In this document: one piece after another, positions 1 to 8,626 of the stretch
Numbering within the stretch: the stretch's first letter is position 1
Layout: the number at the start of each line of letters is the position of its first letter
Source of the DNA: Dysgonomonadaceae bacterium PH5-43
GTDB lineage: Bacteria; Bacteroidota; Bacteroidia; Bacteroidales; Azobacteroidaceae
Assembly (NCBI GenBank): GCA_029916745.1
Contig: JARXWK010000013.1
Coordinates: 18,464 to 82,463 of the forward strand
Length of the DNA: 64,000 nucleotides
Reading direction: 5' to 3'
The notes under the pieces: generated by a model
What the model was told of the DNA's origin: nothing
Databases searched by the model: none
Seen by the model: the letters and a program-made list of their open reading frames with translations, nothing else
Translations under genes and position numbers: made by a program

Positions 1-839
1 TTATTCCTATGTCGAGTGGAAATACAGAAAAACAAATAATGCTTATGCGCGATTTTGGGGCTGTAGGTTTAGCTTGTACTCCTTCTTATGCTCTTTATTT
101 AGCTGATGCAATGCGCGATTCAAATATATCTCGAGATGAGTTCAAACTTAAAATAGGGGTATTTGGAGCAGAGCCTTGGACTGAAGAGATGCGTAAAGAA
201 CTTGAATCTAAATTAGGAATTAAAGCTTATGATATTTATGGATTAACAGAAATAATTGGTCCGGGTGTAGCACACGAATGTGAATGTCAAAACGGAACAC
301 ATATCTGTGAAGACCATTTCTTCCCTGAAATAATAGATCCTGAAACCGGAGAGCCAATGCCTCCTGGAGAATATGGTGAGTTAGTATTCTCTACAATCAC
401 AAAAGAAGGTATGCCGTTACTTAGATTCAGAACACGAGACTTAACACGCCTTGTATATGATAAGTGTAAGTGTGGACGAACTTCAGTGCGTATGGATCGT
501 ATTTTAGGACGTTCTGATGATATGCTTATTATTAGAGGAGTAAACGTATTCCCATCGCAAGTTGAATCTGTTATCTGTGAGATGCCCGAACTTGAGCCTC
601 ATTACTTTATAAACGTTGATAGAGTGAATAACTTAGATACTTTTGAGATATTAGTAGAGGTAAAAGATGAATTTTATTCAGACGAAATGACTAAGATGAT
701 AAGTCTTAGAAAAAATATAATTCACAGATTACAAAGTGTTATTGGTATTTCACCTGATGTTAAATTGGTAGAGCCTCGAAGCATAGAACGCAGTCAGGGT
801 AAAGCAAAGAGAGTAAATGATAAACGTAAACTTAAATAA
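1..839 (+). CDS. paaK: Phenylacetate-CoA ligase, 3' part (truncated by window edge)
   Basis: C-terminal part of an adenylate-forming arylacetate-CoA ligase, which activates phenylacetate or related aryl acids with ATP and CoA in the cytoplasm. The reading frame is open to the left edge (Ile-Pro precede the first ATG at 9), so the gene starts outside the window. Counting from that ATG, YGLTE (77-81) is the adenylate-binding motif. The segment EYGELVFSTITKEGMPLLRF and the hinge region RILGRSDDMLIIRG lead into the small C-terminal lid domain. About 275 residues are visible of a family length near 430. An ACT-domain gene follows after 8 bp, the usual Bacteroidales pairing, where the enzyme often works with indolepyruvate oxidoreductase in aromatic amino acid metabolism. 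The exact substrate is inferred. Confidence 0.93.
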   Translation, partial: IPMSSGNTEKQIMLMRDFGAVGLACTPSYALYLADAMRDSNISRDEFKLKIGVFGAEPWTEEMRKELESKLGIKAYDIYGLTEIIGPGVAHECECQNGTHICEDHFFPEIIDPETGEPMPPGEYGELVFSTITKEGMPLLRFRTRDLTRLVYDKCKCGRTSVRMDRILGRSDDMLIIRGVNVFPSQVESVICEMPELEPHYFINVDRVNNLDTFEILVEVKDEFYSDEMTKMISLRKNIIHRLQSVIGISPDVKLVEPRSIERSQGKAKRVNDKRKLK

Positions 840-847
840 ATACAGCT

Positions 848-1270
848 ATGTTAATAACACAATTATCAATATTCTTAGAGAATAAAAAAGGACGATTTAC
901 CGAAGTAGCAAAGATATTAGGAGATGCTAATATTAATATGATTGCTTTTACTGTAGCCGAAAACTCTGATTTTGGTATTTTACGTCTTATAGTATCAGAA
1001 CCTGAAAAAGCGAAACAAGTATTAAAAGAGTATCGTTATGCTGTAAGTACAACCGATGTTGTTTGCGTACAATGCCCTAATGTTCCGGGTTCGTTAGCTA
1101 AGATAATGAATCATATTACAGAAGCAGGTATATTTGTAGAATATATGTATGCGTTCTCAACAGGAGAGGAGGCTTTAATCATTGTTCGCCCAGATAATGT
1201 AGAACTTACAACAAAGGTTTTAACAGACAATAATATAGGGTTGCTTAGTGCCGATAAATTGGTTAAGTAA
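848..1270 (+). CDS. Tandem ACT-domain amino-acid-binding protein
   Basis: A 140-residue cytoplasmic protein made of two ACT domains back to back (about 1-68 and 70-138), with no catalytic domain. The first begins LITQLSIFLENKKGRFTEVA and the second CVQCPNVPGSLAKIMNHI, both typical beta-alpha-beta ACT openings. ACT domains bind small ligands, commonly amino acids. It starts 8 bp after the ligase gene and is surely co-transcribed, so it probably senses an aromatic amino acid or arylacetate for this operon; that role is inferred. The family is common beside paaK in Bacteroidales. Convergent gene 1947-2912 and a long non-coding repeat follow. Confidence 0.88.
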   Translation: MLITQLSIFLENKKGRFTEVAKILGDANINMIAFTVAENSDFGILRLIVSEPEKAKQVLKEYRYAVSTTDVVCVQCPNVPGSLAKIMNHITEAGIFVEYMYAFSTGEEALIIVRPDNVELTTKVLTDNNIGLLSADKLVK

Positions 1271-1290
1271 ATTGTTAAATAGCTAAGCCA

Positions 1291-1888
1291 TTCGCTCGCC
1301 GTACGGCTAACTTTTATCTTTTAGTTTTTAACTTGTGCGAAGCACCAGTTCTTAGTTTTTCACTCTTAGTTCTTAGTTCAGAAAAAAAAGCTTCACTTAG
1401 GGTCGCCTCTCTTAGTAGAGACCCCTCGTGTCTCTACTAAGAGAGGCGATGCCTCTCTACTAAGAACGATGGGGTGTCTTAAGTATAAAGACGAGACCGT
1501 TCTACTAAGAGCGACATCGGGTATCTACTAAGAACCAGCTCGCCTATCTACTAACAAAGACGAGGGGTATCTACTAAGAGCGACAAGGGGTATCTAATAA
1601 CAAGCAACTCACCTCTCTGCTAAGAGCGAAAAGGGAGTTCAACAGAGAGCAGCGAAGTGCTTCGCAAGAGAGATAGAGCCGTCCATTTGTTCAGTCGCTC
1701 AATTTTACGTTCCTCTCCGAGAGTTAAGAGATTACATATAGTTGCCTATTGAGGGTAGTTTACTAACTATCTTACCTCTTCTATTAAATGACGCAAAGGG
1801 GTGATAATATCAAAATAATAGAGAAAATAGAAGTTTTGTAAAAATAAGTAAGCCGAGAAAATGTCGAGAATTTGAGTGAAATAGAAAA
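1291..1888 (+). repeat. Full-length 23-bp-unit intergenic repeat element, copy A
   Basis: This 598-bp non-coding element fills most of the gap between the convergent genes ending at 1270 and 1947. Its 5' module has the palindrome GCCGTACGGC (about 1299-1308) and the mini-hairpin GTGCGAAGCAC. A middle module of about 10 degenerate tandem units of 23 bp begins after AAGCTTCACTTAGGG (about 1388). Each unit has the core TCTACTAAGA followed by about 13 nt resembling GCGRCGAGGGGTA. The 3' module, from the hairpin GCGAAGTGCTTCGC (about 1653) to 1888, is AT-rich. Modules and order match copy D at 51552-52150; copies B and C are shorter. The 23-bp period and frequent TAA in the units rule out a long reading frame. 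I do not know this family. Confidence 0.85.
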
Positions 1889-1946
1889 AAGGAACGATAA
1901 AGCTTTAGCTTAATAGCTACTTTTATTTACAGCAATAATATATTTT

Positions 1947-2912
1947 CTACTTTTTAATAAATTTACCTCTATATATTTGTTGTCCTTTATCGTATAAGGT
2001 TAGTCCATATGCGCCAGAAGGTAAGTCTACGACATCAATTTCATTCTCTACATTTCCTTTTTTTACTACAGAGCCATTCATATCTACTATGCTATAGAGG
2101 CAATTGTTTTTATTGCCCTCTATTTGTATATAAGAATCAACATAGGTTGGAGAAAGAGAGATATTACTTTCTTTTATATTGATTATAGCTACACCAAAGC
2201 CACTATAGTGATAACATTTATTTTCAACCCCAAACAAAACTCCATTCATCTCTGTGTAATATGGATTTTCATATATCAGTTCTCCGTTAACATAAAAACA
2301 GGATAATATTGGAAATTCTCTTCCGTCAATAATTTGGAGTGCCGCAGGAAAGAATAAACTATAATTACTACCAATCCCTTCTATCCAGTATTCTATAGGA
2401 CGATCAAAATTCCAATAATCATCTTCAGGCACCCAACGATTCTCCTTAAAACAAATCCTTTTTCTCAAAGAACCCTGTATCTCTACGCTGTCAATCTTAG
2501 TAACGAATAACTCCCTGTCTGGGACACCATCAATCCCCATTACTTCAGGCATCTTGTCTCCAACTTTCAGATCAAAATCTGCCAATAAATGCTCTCTGTC
2601 TTTCCTATCGTTATATAAATCATCACTGTAAATTGTATATATCTTCTGGTTTATAGTATCTTCCCTTACTGCCGCAAAATATTCATAGCTGTAATAATCG
2701 CCTACGGTATTAGTTTGTTTATCGTAAGAAGCGTACTCGTAATAAACCTTTGTGTATCTCTTGTTGTTGATAATAGTATCTCCATCGAAAGAAAATCTCA
2801 TATCAAGAACATACATTTGTGCGTTTTCGCGAGGCAAGAAATGTTTTAACTGTCCATTAGCATTGAATACATAAAACAATGCAAGTAATAAGAGTATGTG
2901 TTTTGTTTTCAT
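1947..2912 (-). CDS. Secreted protein with T9SS-type C-terminal sorting domain
   Basis: A 321-residue exported protein of unknown function. Residues 1-20 form a classical signal peptide (MKTKHILLLLALFYVFNANG, then Q). The last 75 residues or so look like a type IX secretion type-A sorting domain: a beta-rich module with SIVDMNGSVVKKG, DLPSGAYGLTLYDKGQ and a final basic strand ending in KK. The middle is rich in aromatic and acidic residues and shows no enzyme motif I recognise. If the call is right, it crosses the outer membrane by the Por system and is released or anchored on the surface. It is monocistronic, convergent with the ACT gene across repeat element A. Confidence 0.7.
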   Translation of the reverse strand: MKTKHILLLLALFYVFNANGQLKHFLPRENAQMYVLDMRFSFDGDTIINNKRYTKVYYEYASYDKQTNTVGDYYSYEYFAAVREDTINQKIYTIYSDDLYNDRKDREHLLADFDLKVGDKMPEVMGIDGVPDRELFVTKIDSVEIQGSLRKRICFKENRWVPEDDYWNFDRPIEYWIEGIGSNYSLFFPAALQIIDGREFPILSCFYVNGELIYENPYYTEMNGVLFGVENKCYHYSGFGVAIINIKESNISLSPTYVDSYIQIEGNKNNCLYSIVDMNGSVVKKGNVENEIDVVDLPSGAYGLTLYDKGQQIYRGKFIKK

Positions 2913-3167
2913 AACTGTAATGTTTTAAATTGTTTAGAAAAAAGAACTGATATAATTTATTATTTTCCTCAACGTTTCACATTTTATTAAAACTCTCTAA
3001 GGTTTCATTTGCAAATTAAAGCATTTAATTTATATGATACAAATAAAAGTTAATAAATGTGTCAGGTTTTTCTAATTATTGTTGTCTGCTAAAACATTTC
3101 AGTTATTACAAAATTGGGGCTGCCAACCACTCTGATTAAGAGTTCTGACTTGTGGTTTTGTTGTATT

Positions 3168-3881
3168 TTACTGAACTAAATACTTATCTGCATATTGTTG
3201 AAGTTCATTTTTGTATTGTTCACCAATGGGGATATTTAAGTCTTTATCTAAGCAAACACGCCCCTTAGATAAGGTTTTAATTTCTTGTAAGTTAATTATA
3301 TAAGAGCGGTGTATACGTAAAAATAAATCAGAAGGTAAGAGTTCTTCAATAGCTTTCATACTTAATAAAGTCATAACAGCTTTGTCGTTTTTTCGATATA
3401 TTTTTATGTATTCACTTTGAGCCTCTATGTATATAATATCTTTGATAAAGACTTTTATCATTTTATAATCAGCCTTTACGAATATAAATTCTATTTGTGG
3501 AGTAGATGTAGTTTCTTTATTAATGAGATTAAATTGAAATAAGGCTTTGTTTGCCGATTTCAAAAACTCTTCATAGCTAAAAGGTTTAAGTAGATAATCT
3601 AACGCATCTACTCTGTATCCGTCTAACGCAAACTCCGAGTAAGCCGTAGTAAAGATAATGATAGGTTTCTTTTTTAGCGACTTCACAATATCTATTCCTG
3701 AAATATCGGGCATATTTATGTCTATAAAAATTAAATCTATCTTTTCGGTTGAAAGAAACTCAAGAGTATCAATACCATTGTTAAATCCTTTTGCTAATTC
3801 AAGAAAAGGAGTTTTCTCTATATACTTGCTTATTTGTAGTAAAGCAAGAGGCTCGTCGTCTATAGCTATGCAGCACATCAT
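3168..3881 (-). CDS. LytTR-family DNA-binding response regulator
   Basis: A 237-residue cytoplasmic response regulator. Residues 1-120 are a receiver domain with the acidic pair D8-D9, phospho-acceptor D54 (IFIDINMPD), Thr in FTTAY and Lys in LLKPF. Residues about 135-235 are a LytTR DNA-binding domain (IYIEAQSEYIKIY, FLRIHRSYIINL). It overlaps the histidine kinase stop codon in a TAATG arrangement, so the pair is translationally coupled and the kinase is its evident partner. The operon begins with the lipoprotein gene at 7058. Targets cannot be read from the window; the upstream lipoprotein gene is a reasonable autoregulatory guess. Confidence 0.93.
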   Translation of the reverse strand: MMCCIAIDDEPLALLQISKYIEKTPFLELAKGFNNGIDTLEFLSTEKIDLIFIDINMPDISGIDIVKSLKKKPIIIFTTAYSEFALDGYRVDALDYLLKPFSYEEFLKSANKALFQFNLINKETTSTPQIEFIFVKADYKMIKVFIKDIIYIEAQSEYIKIYRKNDKAVMTLLSMKAIEELLPSDLFLRIHRSYIINLQEIKTLSKGRVCLDKDLNIPIGEQYKNELQQYADKYLVQ

Positions 3882-5023
3882 TATTGTATTGGTATTATTA
3901 GATTTACTATATATTCGTTTTCTTTTTCCTTAAAAAACAATGAATATCTGTCATTATACAACAAAGATAGTCGTTTTGAAATATTTTCTAATCCTACACC
4001 AACAGTTTTGTCTTCGCTGTTGTGGAAATAACTATTTTCGACAGAGAATAATAATTTATTACTTTCTATTTCTATTTTTATGTTTATAAAAGAGTTGTGG
4101 CAATAGCTTACTCCGTGTTTAAATGCGTTCTCTATAAAAGATAAAAAGAGTAGAGGAGGAAGGCTGATAGCTGGTAGTTCAGGAGGTAACGAAAAAGTAA
4201 GCAGTAGTTTATTGGTATATCTTATTCTCATTAACTCTATGTAATTTTGAAGAAACTCTATTTCTTTGCTCAAAGGCACTGTTGCACTATTGGCATCGTA
4301 TAGCACATAGCGCATCATTTTAGAAAGATCGATTACCGTATCTTTAGCTTTTTCTTGGTCTATGTCAATAAGAGCGTGAATGTTGTTTAGAGTATTCATA
4401 AAGAAGTGTGGGTTTATTTGAGCTTTTAAGTAGTTAAGCTCAGTTTCTAATGAATATTTTTCTAAATCTCTGAATTGTTTTTCGTCTCTCATTGATTTGA
4501 ATAATAACTTAATAGTAGCGTTTACAGCTACTATTAAAAGAATCATTATCCAATTGTTTCTGCCGAAATGAAACAATGGAGGTGTGTGTCGTTTTATTTC
4601 TGTTGGAGGTCTGTTGTGATCTATTCTTATTGGTGGCAAATCTATGCCATTACGTTCTATAGCCTCTCTTTTTTCTATATTTCTTCTGTCTAAATTTTCT
4701 CTTCTATCTTTATTTCTTTCTTTTTCTACGTTTTTCATATCGAAAGGAGTAAAAGTAAAGCTTATAAGAAGTATAACTAAAACGACAGATGAATAAATCC
4801 AAATGTTTTTCTTAAATAGAAGAAAGGGTAGTAGTATGTAGTTGTTTACAATAAAAAATATAAAAAAAGGAATTGTTATTAACCAAGAGTGAAGCACAAG
4901 TTCCCATCTTATAACTCCATTTTCTTTGAAGTATAAGATGGGAGTAATCAATATTATAAGCCATAATATTATATATATTAGACTCTCTGATATGTTCTGT
5001 TTATTTATTCTTTTTCTCCACAT
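3881..5023 (-). CDS. LytS-like sensor histidine kinase (His_kinase family)
   Basis: A 380-residue inner-membrane kinase. Three hydrophobic segments lie within residues 15-95. A charged, Arg/Glu-rich loop (about 100-145) and a fourth hydrophobic segment (about 157-175) follow. The cytoplasmic part holds the phospho-acceptor region LKAQINPHFFMNTLNNIHAL and the N-box FIENAFKHG, with a C-terminal glycine box GVGLENISKRL. This is the LytS/YehU class, which signals to LytTR regulators, and the regulator gene overlaps its stop codon. The kinase starts 7 bp after the beta-helix lipoprotein gene, so all three are one operon. The stimulus is unknown; the loop between the third and fourth segments is the obvious extracytoplasmic portion. 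Confidence 0.92.
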   Translation of the reverse strand: MWRKRINKQNISESLIYIILWLIILITPILYFKENGVIRWELVLHSWLITIPFFIFFIVNNYILLPFLLFKKNIWIYSSVVLVILLISFTFTPFDMKNVEKERNKDRRENLDRRNIEKREAIERNGIDLPPIRIDHNRPPTEIKRHTPPLFHFGRNNWIMILLIVAVNATIKLLFKSMRDEKQFRDLEKYSLETELNYLKAQINPHFFMNTLNNIHALIDIDQEKAKDTVIDLSKMMRYVLYDANSATVPLSKEIEFLQNYIELMRIRYTNKLLLTFSLPPELPAISLPPLLFLSFIENAFKHGVSYCHNSFINIKIEIESNKLLFSVENSYFHNSEDKTVGVGLENISKRLSLLYNDRYSLFFKEKENEYIVNLIIPIQ

Positions 5024-5030
5024 AATTTAA

Positions 5031-7058
5031 TTACCAACGTCCACCGCCCGGACCTCCACCTGGACCTCCACCGCTTGAGCTACCTACTGTAGTAACTATT
5101 GAGGAAGTTGTAAAGGTAGCAGCGGTAGAAGTTCCTTTTGTGTAATTAGCATCGGTATACCAACCGTGATAATCAGTGCCTCCGCTAATTGAGCCTCCGG
5201 TATATATGGAGTAAGTTGTATTTTTTTGTAGTTCAGGACAGCTAAACAACAGTGTTGTTTGGTTGTATGTGCGTGGCGCCTTGAAAGTAAGAACTTCTAC
5301 ACCAGAAGAAGATTCTATATGTATAGTTTGCAATGCTGATGATAAGGAGTATATCAAGCAGTATTGAGTACAAGCACTACTTGTAGGTGTGCTTGTTGCT
5401 CCACCTAAACCAAGGATATATCCACCTGTGATTGTAAATTTGTTTTGATCGCAGTCGAACCCTTCTTCGGGAGTATTTGTTCCACTTGTAATAATTCTGC
5501 CTCCTGTTATAGTTATAGTTCCATTTGAGTCTATTCCGTCATTGTTCGAACTATAGCAATAAACATCACCACCAGTAAACTCTATGTGCTTTGAAGCATT
5601 AATACAATCATCATAAGCTTCAATTTCTATACTGCCACCATTTATATATAATTGAGCTTTACTTTCTAATCCTTCAGCTCCTTTACCTTTGGTAGTTATG
5701 GCTATGTTACCATCATTTATTACTATGTTTTTATCACATTTAATGCCTTTAGCCGATGATGAATTGCTACTATAGGTGTATTGTCCTCCAGTGGTTTTTA
5801 TGGTAACATCACCATCGTTCATAGTCAAAAGACCATCTACATTAATACCTTTACCTCCAGTTCCTGAGCTCGTAATATTTATGGTTCCTCCATCTATCAC
5901 AAGGTTTCCATCGCATTTAATACCAGCGCACGACGAAATGTCGGCATCGGCAGAATCATAGAAGGCGTTTCCTGAAGTAGAAATCTGAATATTACCATTA
6001 ATGATATTTATATCACTTCCGCTTTTTAATCCCTTAGAAGCATTCCCTTTTACTTCAATATTAATGGAACAAAAACTGCTATTTATTGTTGATAACATTT
6101 GAGTATCAAAAACGGCGTTTTGTGTTTTAGGATAAAAAATACCAGTTGGTTCATCTGGGTCTACTTCAGGGCCTTCATTGTTATTGTTTTCTTCGTTATC
6201 TTCATTTTCTTCGTTATTATTGTTGTCAATTACAACATTTTCATCAATAGTAATATAAGAGTAGCTTTTTAAGCCGTGAGCTTTAACTCCTGTAGTTGTA
6301 ATGGAAATTTCACCTCCGTTAATTTCAATATAACCCTCTTCGCAATCAAGACCTTCGCCTATAGAAGAAGTTTTTATAACGCCTCCATCTATCTTTATAT
6401 ATTCATTAACGTGTATAGCATCGCTTGCGGCTTCGGTTATGTTAATGTTTCCAGAATGTATATGCAGATAATCATCAATGCATATAGCGTGTTTGTTTTT
6501 CCCTGCAATTTCTAAGCTTCCATTGCCATAAACATTAATTTGTCCCTCGCTAAATAACGTTGCTTTCATATCTTCGCCCGAAGTGTAATTGTATGTTATG
6601 CCATCGGTAAGCTTATTTATAGTACCCTCATTTAATACAACAGTAAGTTTTTTAGAACATTGATTGTTTATTGCAGCACCATTAGGATTGGTTATTTCTA
6701 CATTGTTAAATATTAGTGTGTACTTATAGTTTCCGTATAATTTAAACGACCCATCGCTTGTGTTTCCTGATAGAATATAAGAAATGTTATCAGATATGTT
6801 TGATTGAACAGTTACGTGTCCGCCGTTGTTTGTTATGGAAATATCACTGTCGATAAAAGGATTTGTAATTGCAACTTCATCTTCCGAAAAGTGTATAGCA
6901 ATGCATTCTTCGTATACTATTTCATCATCGTAATCGTTGTCGTCATCATTGGTAGAACTTTCAATAACATCGACATCGTTGTTTGTGATATTGTCCACAT
7001 CGTTACTGCAGGAAAGAAGTAACCATAAAGCAGATAGTAGAAATAATTTTGTTTTCAT
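5031..7058 (-). CDS. Cthe_2159-like beta-helix carbohydrate-binding lipoprotein
   Basis: A 675-residue lipoprotein. The signal peptide ends in a lipobox at LLSC, so Cys17 is the likely lipidated residue, followed by an Asp/Asn-rich tether. The body is a long run of parallel beta-helix rungs of the form GGxIxIxxxGxxGIxxD, for example INGGEISITTTGVKAHGLKS and INGGSIEIEAYDDCINASKH. This repeat style is that of the Cthe_2159 (DUF4353) carbohydrate-binding family, some members of which bind acidic polysaccharide and calcium. An Asn/Glu low-complexity spacer lies near residues 275-300, and the tail is GGGPGGGPGGGRW. It is the first gene of an operon with a LytS/LytTR pair. A surface ligand-binding role coupled to signalling is inferred. 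Confidence 0.8.
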   Translation of the reverse strand: MKTKLFLLSALWLLLSCSNDVDNITNNDVDVIESSTNDDDNDYDDEIVYEECIAIHFSEDEVAITNPFIDSDISITNNGGHVTVQSNISDNISYILSGNTSDGSFKLYGNYKYTLIFNNVEITNPNGAAINNQCSKKLTVVLNEGTINKLTDGITYNYTSGEDMKATLFSEGQINVYGNGSLEIAGKNKHAICIDDYLHIHSGNINITEAASDAIHVNEYIKIDGGVIKTSSIGEGLDCEEGYIEINGGEISITTTGVKAHGLKSYSYITIDENVVIDNNNNEENEDNEENNNNEGPEVDPDEPTGIFYPKTQNAVFDTQMLSTINSSFCSINIEVKGNASKGLKSGSDINIINGNIQISTSGNAFYDSADADISSCAGIKCDGNLVIDGGTINITSSGTGGKGINVDGLLTMNDGDVTIKTTGGQYTYSSNSSSAKGIKCDKNIVINDGNIAITTKGKGAEGLESKAQLYINGGSIEIEAYDDCINASKHIEFTGGDVYCYSSNNDGIDSNGTITITGGRIITSGTNTPEEGFDCDQNKFTITGGYILGLGGATSTPTSSACTQYCLIYSLSSALQTIHIESSSGVEVLTFKAPRTYNQTTLLFSCPELQKNTTYSIYTGGSISGGTDYHGWYTDANYTKGTSTAATFTTSSIVTTVGSSSGGGPGGGPGGGRW

Positions 7059-7158
7059 CGGGTATTAATTTTTTTCACTGCAAGTATAGGTGAATTTAGC
7101 AGAATTAAAAAATATTTTCAACGAAAGTGGGTGTTTTCTCAGTGAATGAGTATTTGTA

Positions 7159-7671
7159 TTAGTATGTAAGCCACTTCTCTATGGCATTTTTTATTGAAGT
7201 TAATCCAAATAAATTAGGATTAATGTTGCTTTTGTCTAAGAAAAATAGCTGCTCTACGTCATCGTTAGCTTTCATAGTTGCGAAATCGGTTATCTTACAC
7301 TTGAAAAACATATCGAGAGTATGCACTTCAAGTCCTGAGTAGCAGTATATATTAGGTAATGAAAATAGATATTCGGTTTTATCTACAATAAGGTTAGTTT
7401 CTTCACGTATTTCTCTTATTATTGCTTCTTCGGCTGTTTCGTAAAGATCAACAAATCCACCGGGTAAATCAAGAGTTCCTTTTGCTGGGTCTTTAGCTCT
7501 TTTAGCAACAAGAAGTCTATCGTTGTTATCTGTTATAAATGCAGCCGTAGAGGCGGCTGTGTTAAAGTAATAAGTAAAATCACAATCAACACACCGTTTA
7601 GATTTGAAATCGTTTTCAATAAATCGAATCGAACCACACTTAGGGCAATATTTAAATAAAGAATGATTGAT
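7159..7671 (-). CDS. Nudix hydrolase with N-terminal zinc ribbon; no ATG start
   Basis: About 170 residues. An N-terminal zinc ribbon (CPKCGS and, 17 residues on, CVDC) precedes a Nudix domain with the full box GFVDLYETAEEAIIREIREE. It is thus a cytoplasmic nucleoside-diphosphate-linked hydrolase resembling the C-terminal half of NADH pyrophosphatase; the substrate is unknown. The frame is open only back to a TAA at 7681-7683 and contains no ATG before the zinc ribbon. Homologues as I know them begin M-x-H-x-L-x-K-Y-C, which aligns Met with the ATC codon at 7669-7671. Either an ATC start is used or the start codon was lost. The rest of the frame is intact, so decay, if any, is recent. An AT-rich inverted repeat lies just upstream. 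Confidence 0.82.
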   Translation of the reverse strand: MNHSLFKYCPKCGSIRFIENDFKSKRCVDCDFTYYFNTAASTAAFITDNNDRLLVAKRAKDPAKGTLDLPGGFVDLYETAEEAIIREIREETNLIVDKTEYLFSLPNIYCYSGLEVHTLDMFFKCKITDFATMKANDDVEQLFFLDKSNINPNLFGLTSIKNAIEKWLTY

Positions 7672-7700
7672 AGCTGATAATTAATAAATGTGTAAAAAAT

Positions 7701-7770
7701 AATAATGAATAATTATAATTATAAGCTGTGCACTAAAAGTGTCAACTCTAATTATTAATTATTCATTATT
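7701..7770. repeat. AT-rich inverted repeat upstream of the Nudix gene
   Basis: Arms of about 21 bp (7701-7721 and 7749-7770) both read AATAATGAATAATTA from the outside inwards and differ by one indel near the loop. The 27-nt loop holds a smaller CAC-taaaa-GTG hairpin. It sits between the end of the zinc-ribbon gene and the ATG-less Nudix gene, both transcribed leftwards. It could act as a terminator for the former, although no clean T-tract follows on that strand. It could also be a small inserted element that displaced the Nudix start. Confidence 0.55.
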
Positions 7771-7780
7771 AATAAATTAT

Positions 7781-8620
7781 TTATTCTTCGTTTGCTAATG
7801 CAGGGTCAATAATTATACGTCCGCAGTGTTCACAAACTATAATTTTTTTACGAAGTTTAATGTCTAATTGTTTTTGAGGTGGAATTTTATTGAAACAACC
7901 ACCACAAGCATCACGTTGAATGTAAACAACGGCCAGTCCGTTTTTCGCACTTTTGCGAATACGTTTGAATGCTTGAAGTAAACGAGGTTCAATTGAAGTT
8001 TCTAATTTTTTAGCTTCTTCTCTCGCTTGTTCTTCTTGGATTTTAGTTTCAGAGATGATTTCGTTAAGTTCTTCTTTTTTAGATTTCAAATCTTCTTTTC
8101 TTTCTTCGAAAAGATGTTTGCTTTTTTCTATCTCTTGAGCTAAAGTTTGAGCATCATTAGTAAATTCTCTAATCTTCTTTTCAGCCAATTCAACTTCTAA
8201 ACCTTGAAATTCAATTTCTTTAGATAAGCTATCAAACTCGCGATTGTTACGAACATTGTCTAACTGTGATTGATATTTATTAATCAAAGATGTAGAATCC
8301 GTGATTTTGATGCGTTGCTGTCCTATAGCCGTTTCTAAATCTTGAGAGTCTAAGATGTAATTTTCGATACGAGTAGCTAACCCTGCAACCTCATCTTCAA
8401 GGTCTTGAACCTCGAAAGGAAGTTCGCCTCTAAGAGTTTTTATTCTGTCTACTTCAGATAGAATAACTTGAAGTTGGTATAGATTGGCAAGCCTTTGTTC
8501 TACCGATAACTCTTTGTCTTTTACTTCTTCTTTAGGAGCGGCAGCTTTGCTTCCAGCAACAGTTTTCTTAGTTGTTGCTTTTTTTTCTTTTTGTACTCCT
8601 TCTTGTTCTTTTTTAGCCAT
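7781..8620 (-). CDS. Coiled-coil protein with C-terminal C4 zinc ribbon
   Basis: A 279-residue cytoplasmic protein. A Lys/Ala-rich low-complexity N-terminus (1-38) is followed by a long heptad-rich coiled coil (about 45-205, rich in Glu, Lys and Leu). The C-terminal zinc ribbon has CGGCF and CEHCG as metal-binding pairs. This is the CT398/HP0958-type zinc-ribbon family, thought to be a structural or RNA- and protein-binding adaptor; no enzymatic motif is present. The start is 6 bp downstream of the nif3-like stop, a conserved gene pair in Bacteroidales, so they are co-transcribed. The cellular function in this phylum is not established. Confidence 0.85.
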   Translation of the reverse strand: MAKKEQEGVQKEKKATTKKTVAGSKAAAPKEEVKDKELSVEQRLANLYQLQVILSEVDRIKTLRGELPFEVQDLEDEVAGLATRIENYILDSQDLETAIGQQRIKITDSTSLINKYQSQLDNVRNNREFDSLSKEIEFQGLEVELAEKKIREFTNDAQTLAQEIEKSKHLFEERKEDLKSKKEELNEIISETKIQEEQAREEAKKLETSIEPRLLQAFKRIRKSAKNGLAVVYIQRDACGGCFNKIPPQKQLDIKLRKKIIVCEHCGRIIIDPALANEE

Positions 8621-8626
8621 ATTATA

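Noticed and set aside
1291..1888. Repeat element A as a coding region
   Set aside because: The 23-bp period shifts frame every unit and the cores contain TAA. No frame stays open for a meaningful length on either strand.
3126..3160. Possible terminator after the LytTR regulator gene (AACCAC...GTGGTT)
   Set aside because: The stem is short and interrupted and no T-tract follows in the direction of transcription; not strong enough to list.
6180..6235. Asn/Glu-rich low-complexity tract in the beta-helix lipoprotein as a frameshift or assembly artefact
   Set aside because: The frame continues cleanly on both sides, and such spacers are normal in surface lipoproteins.
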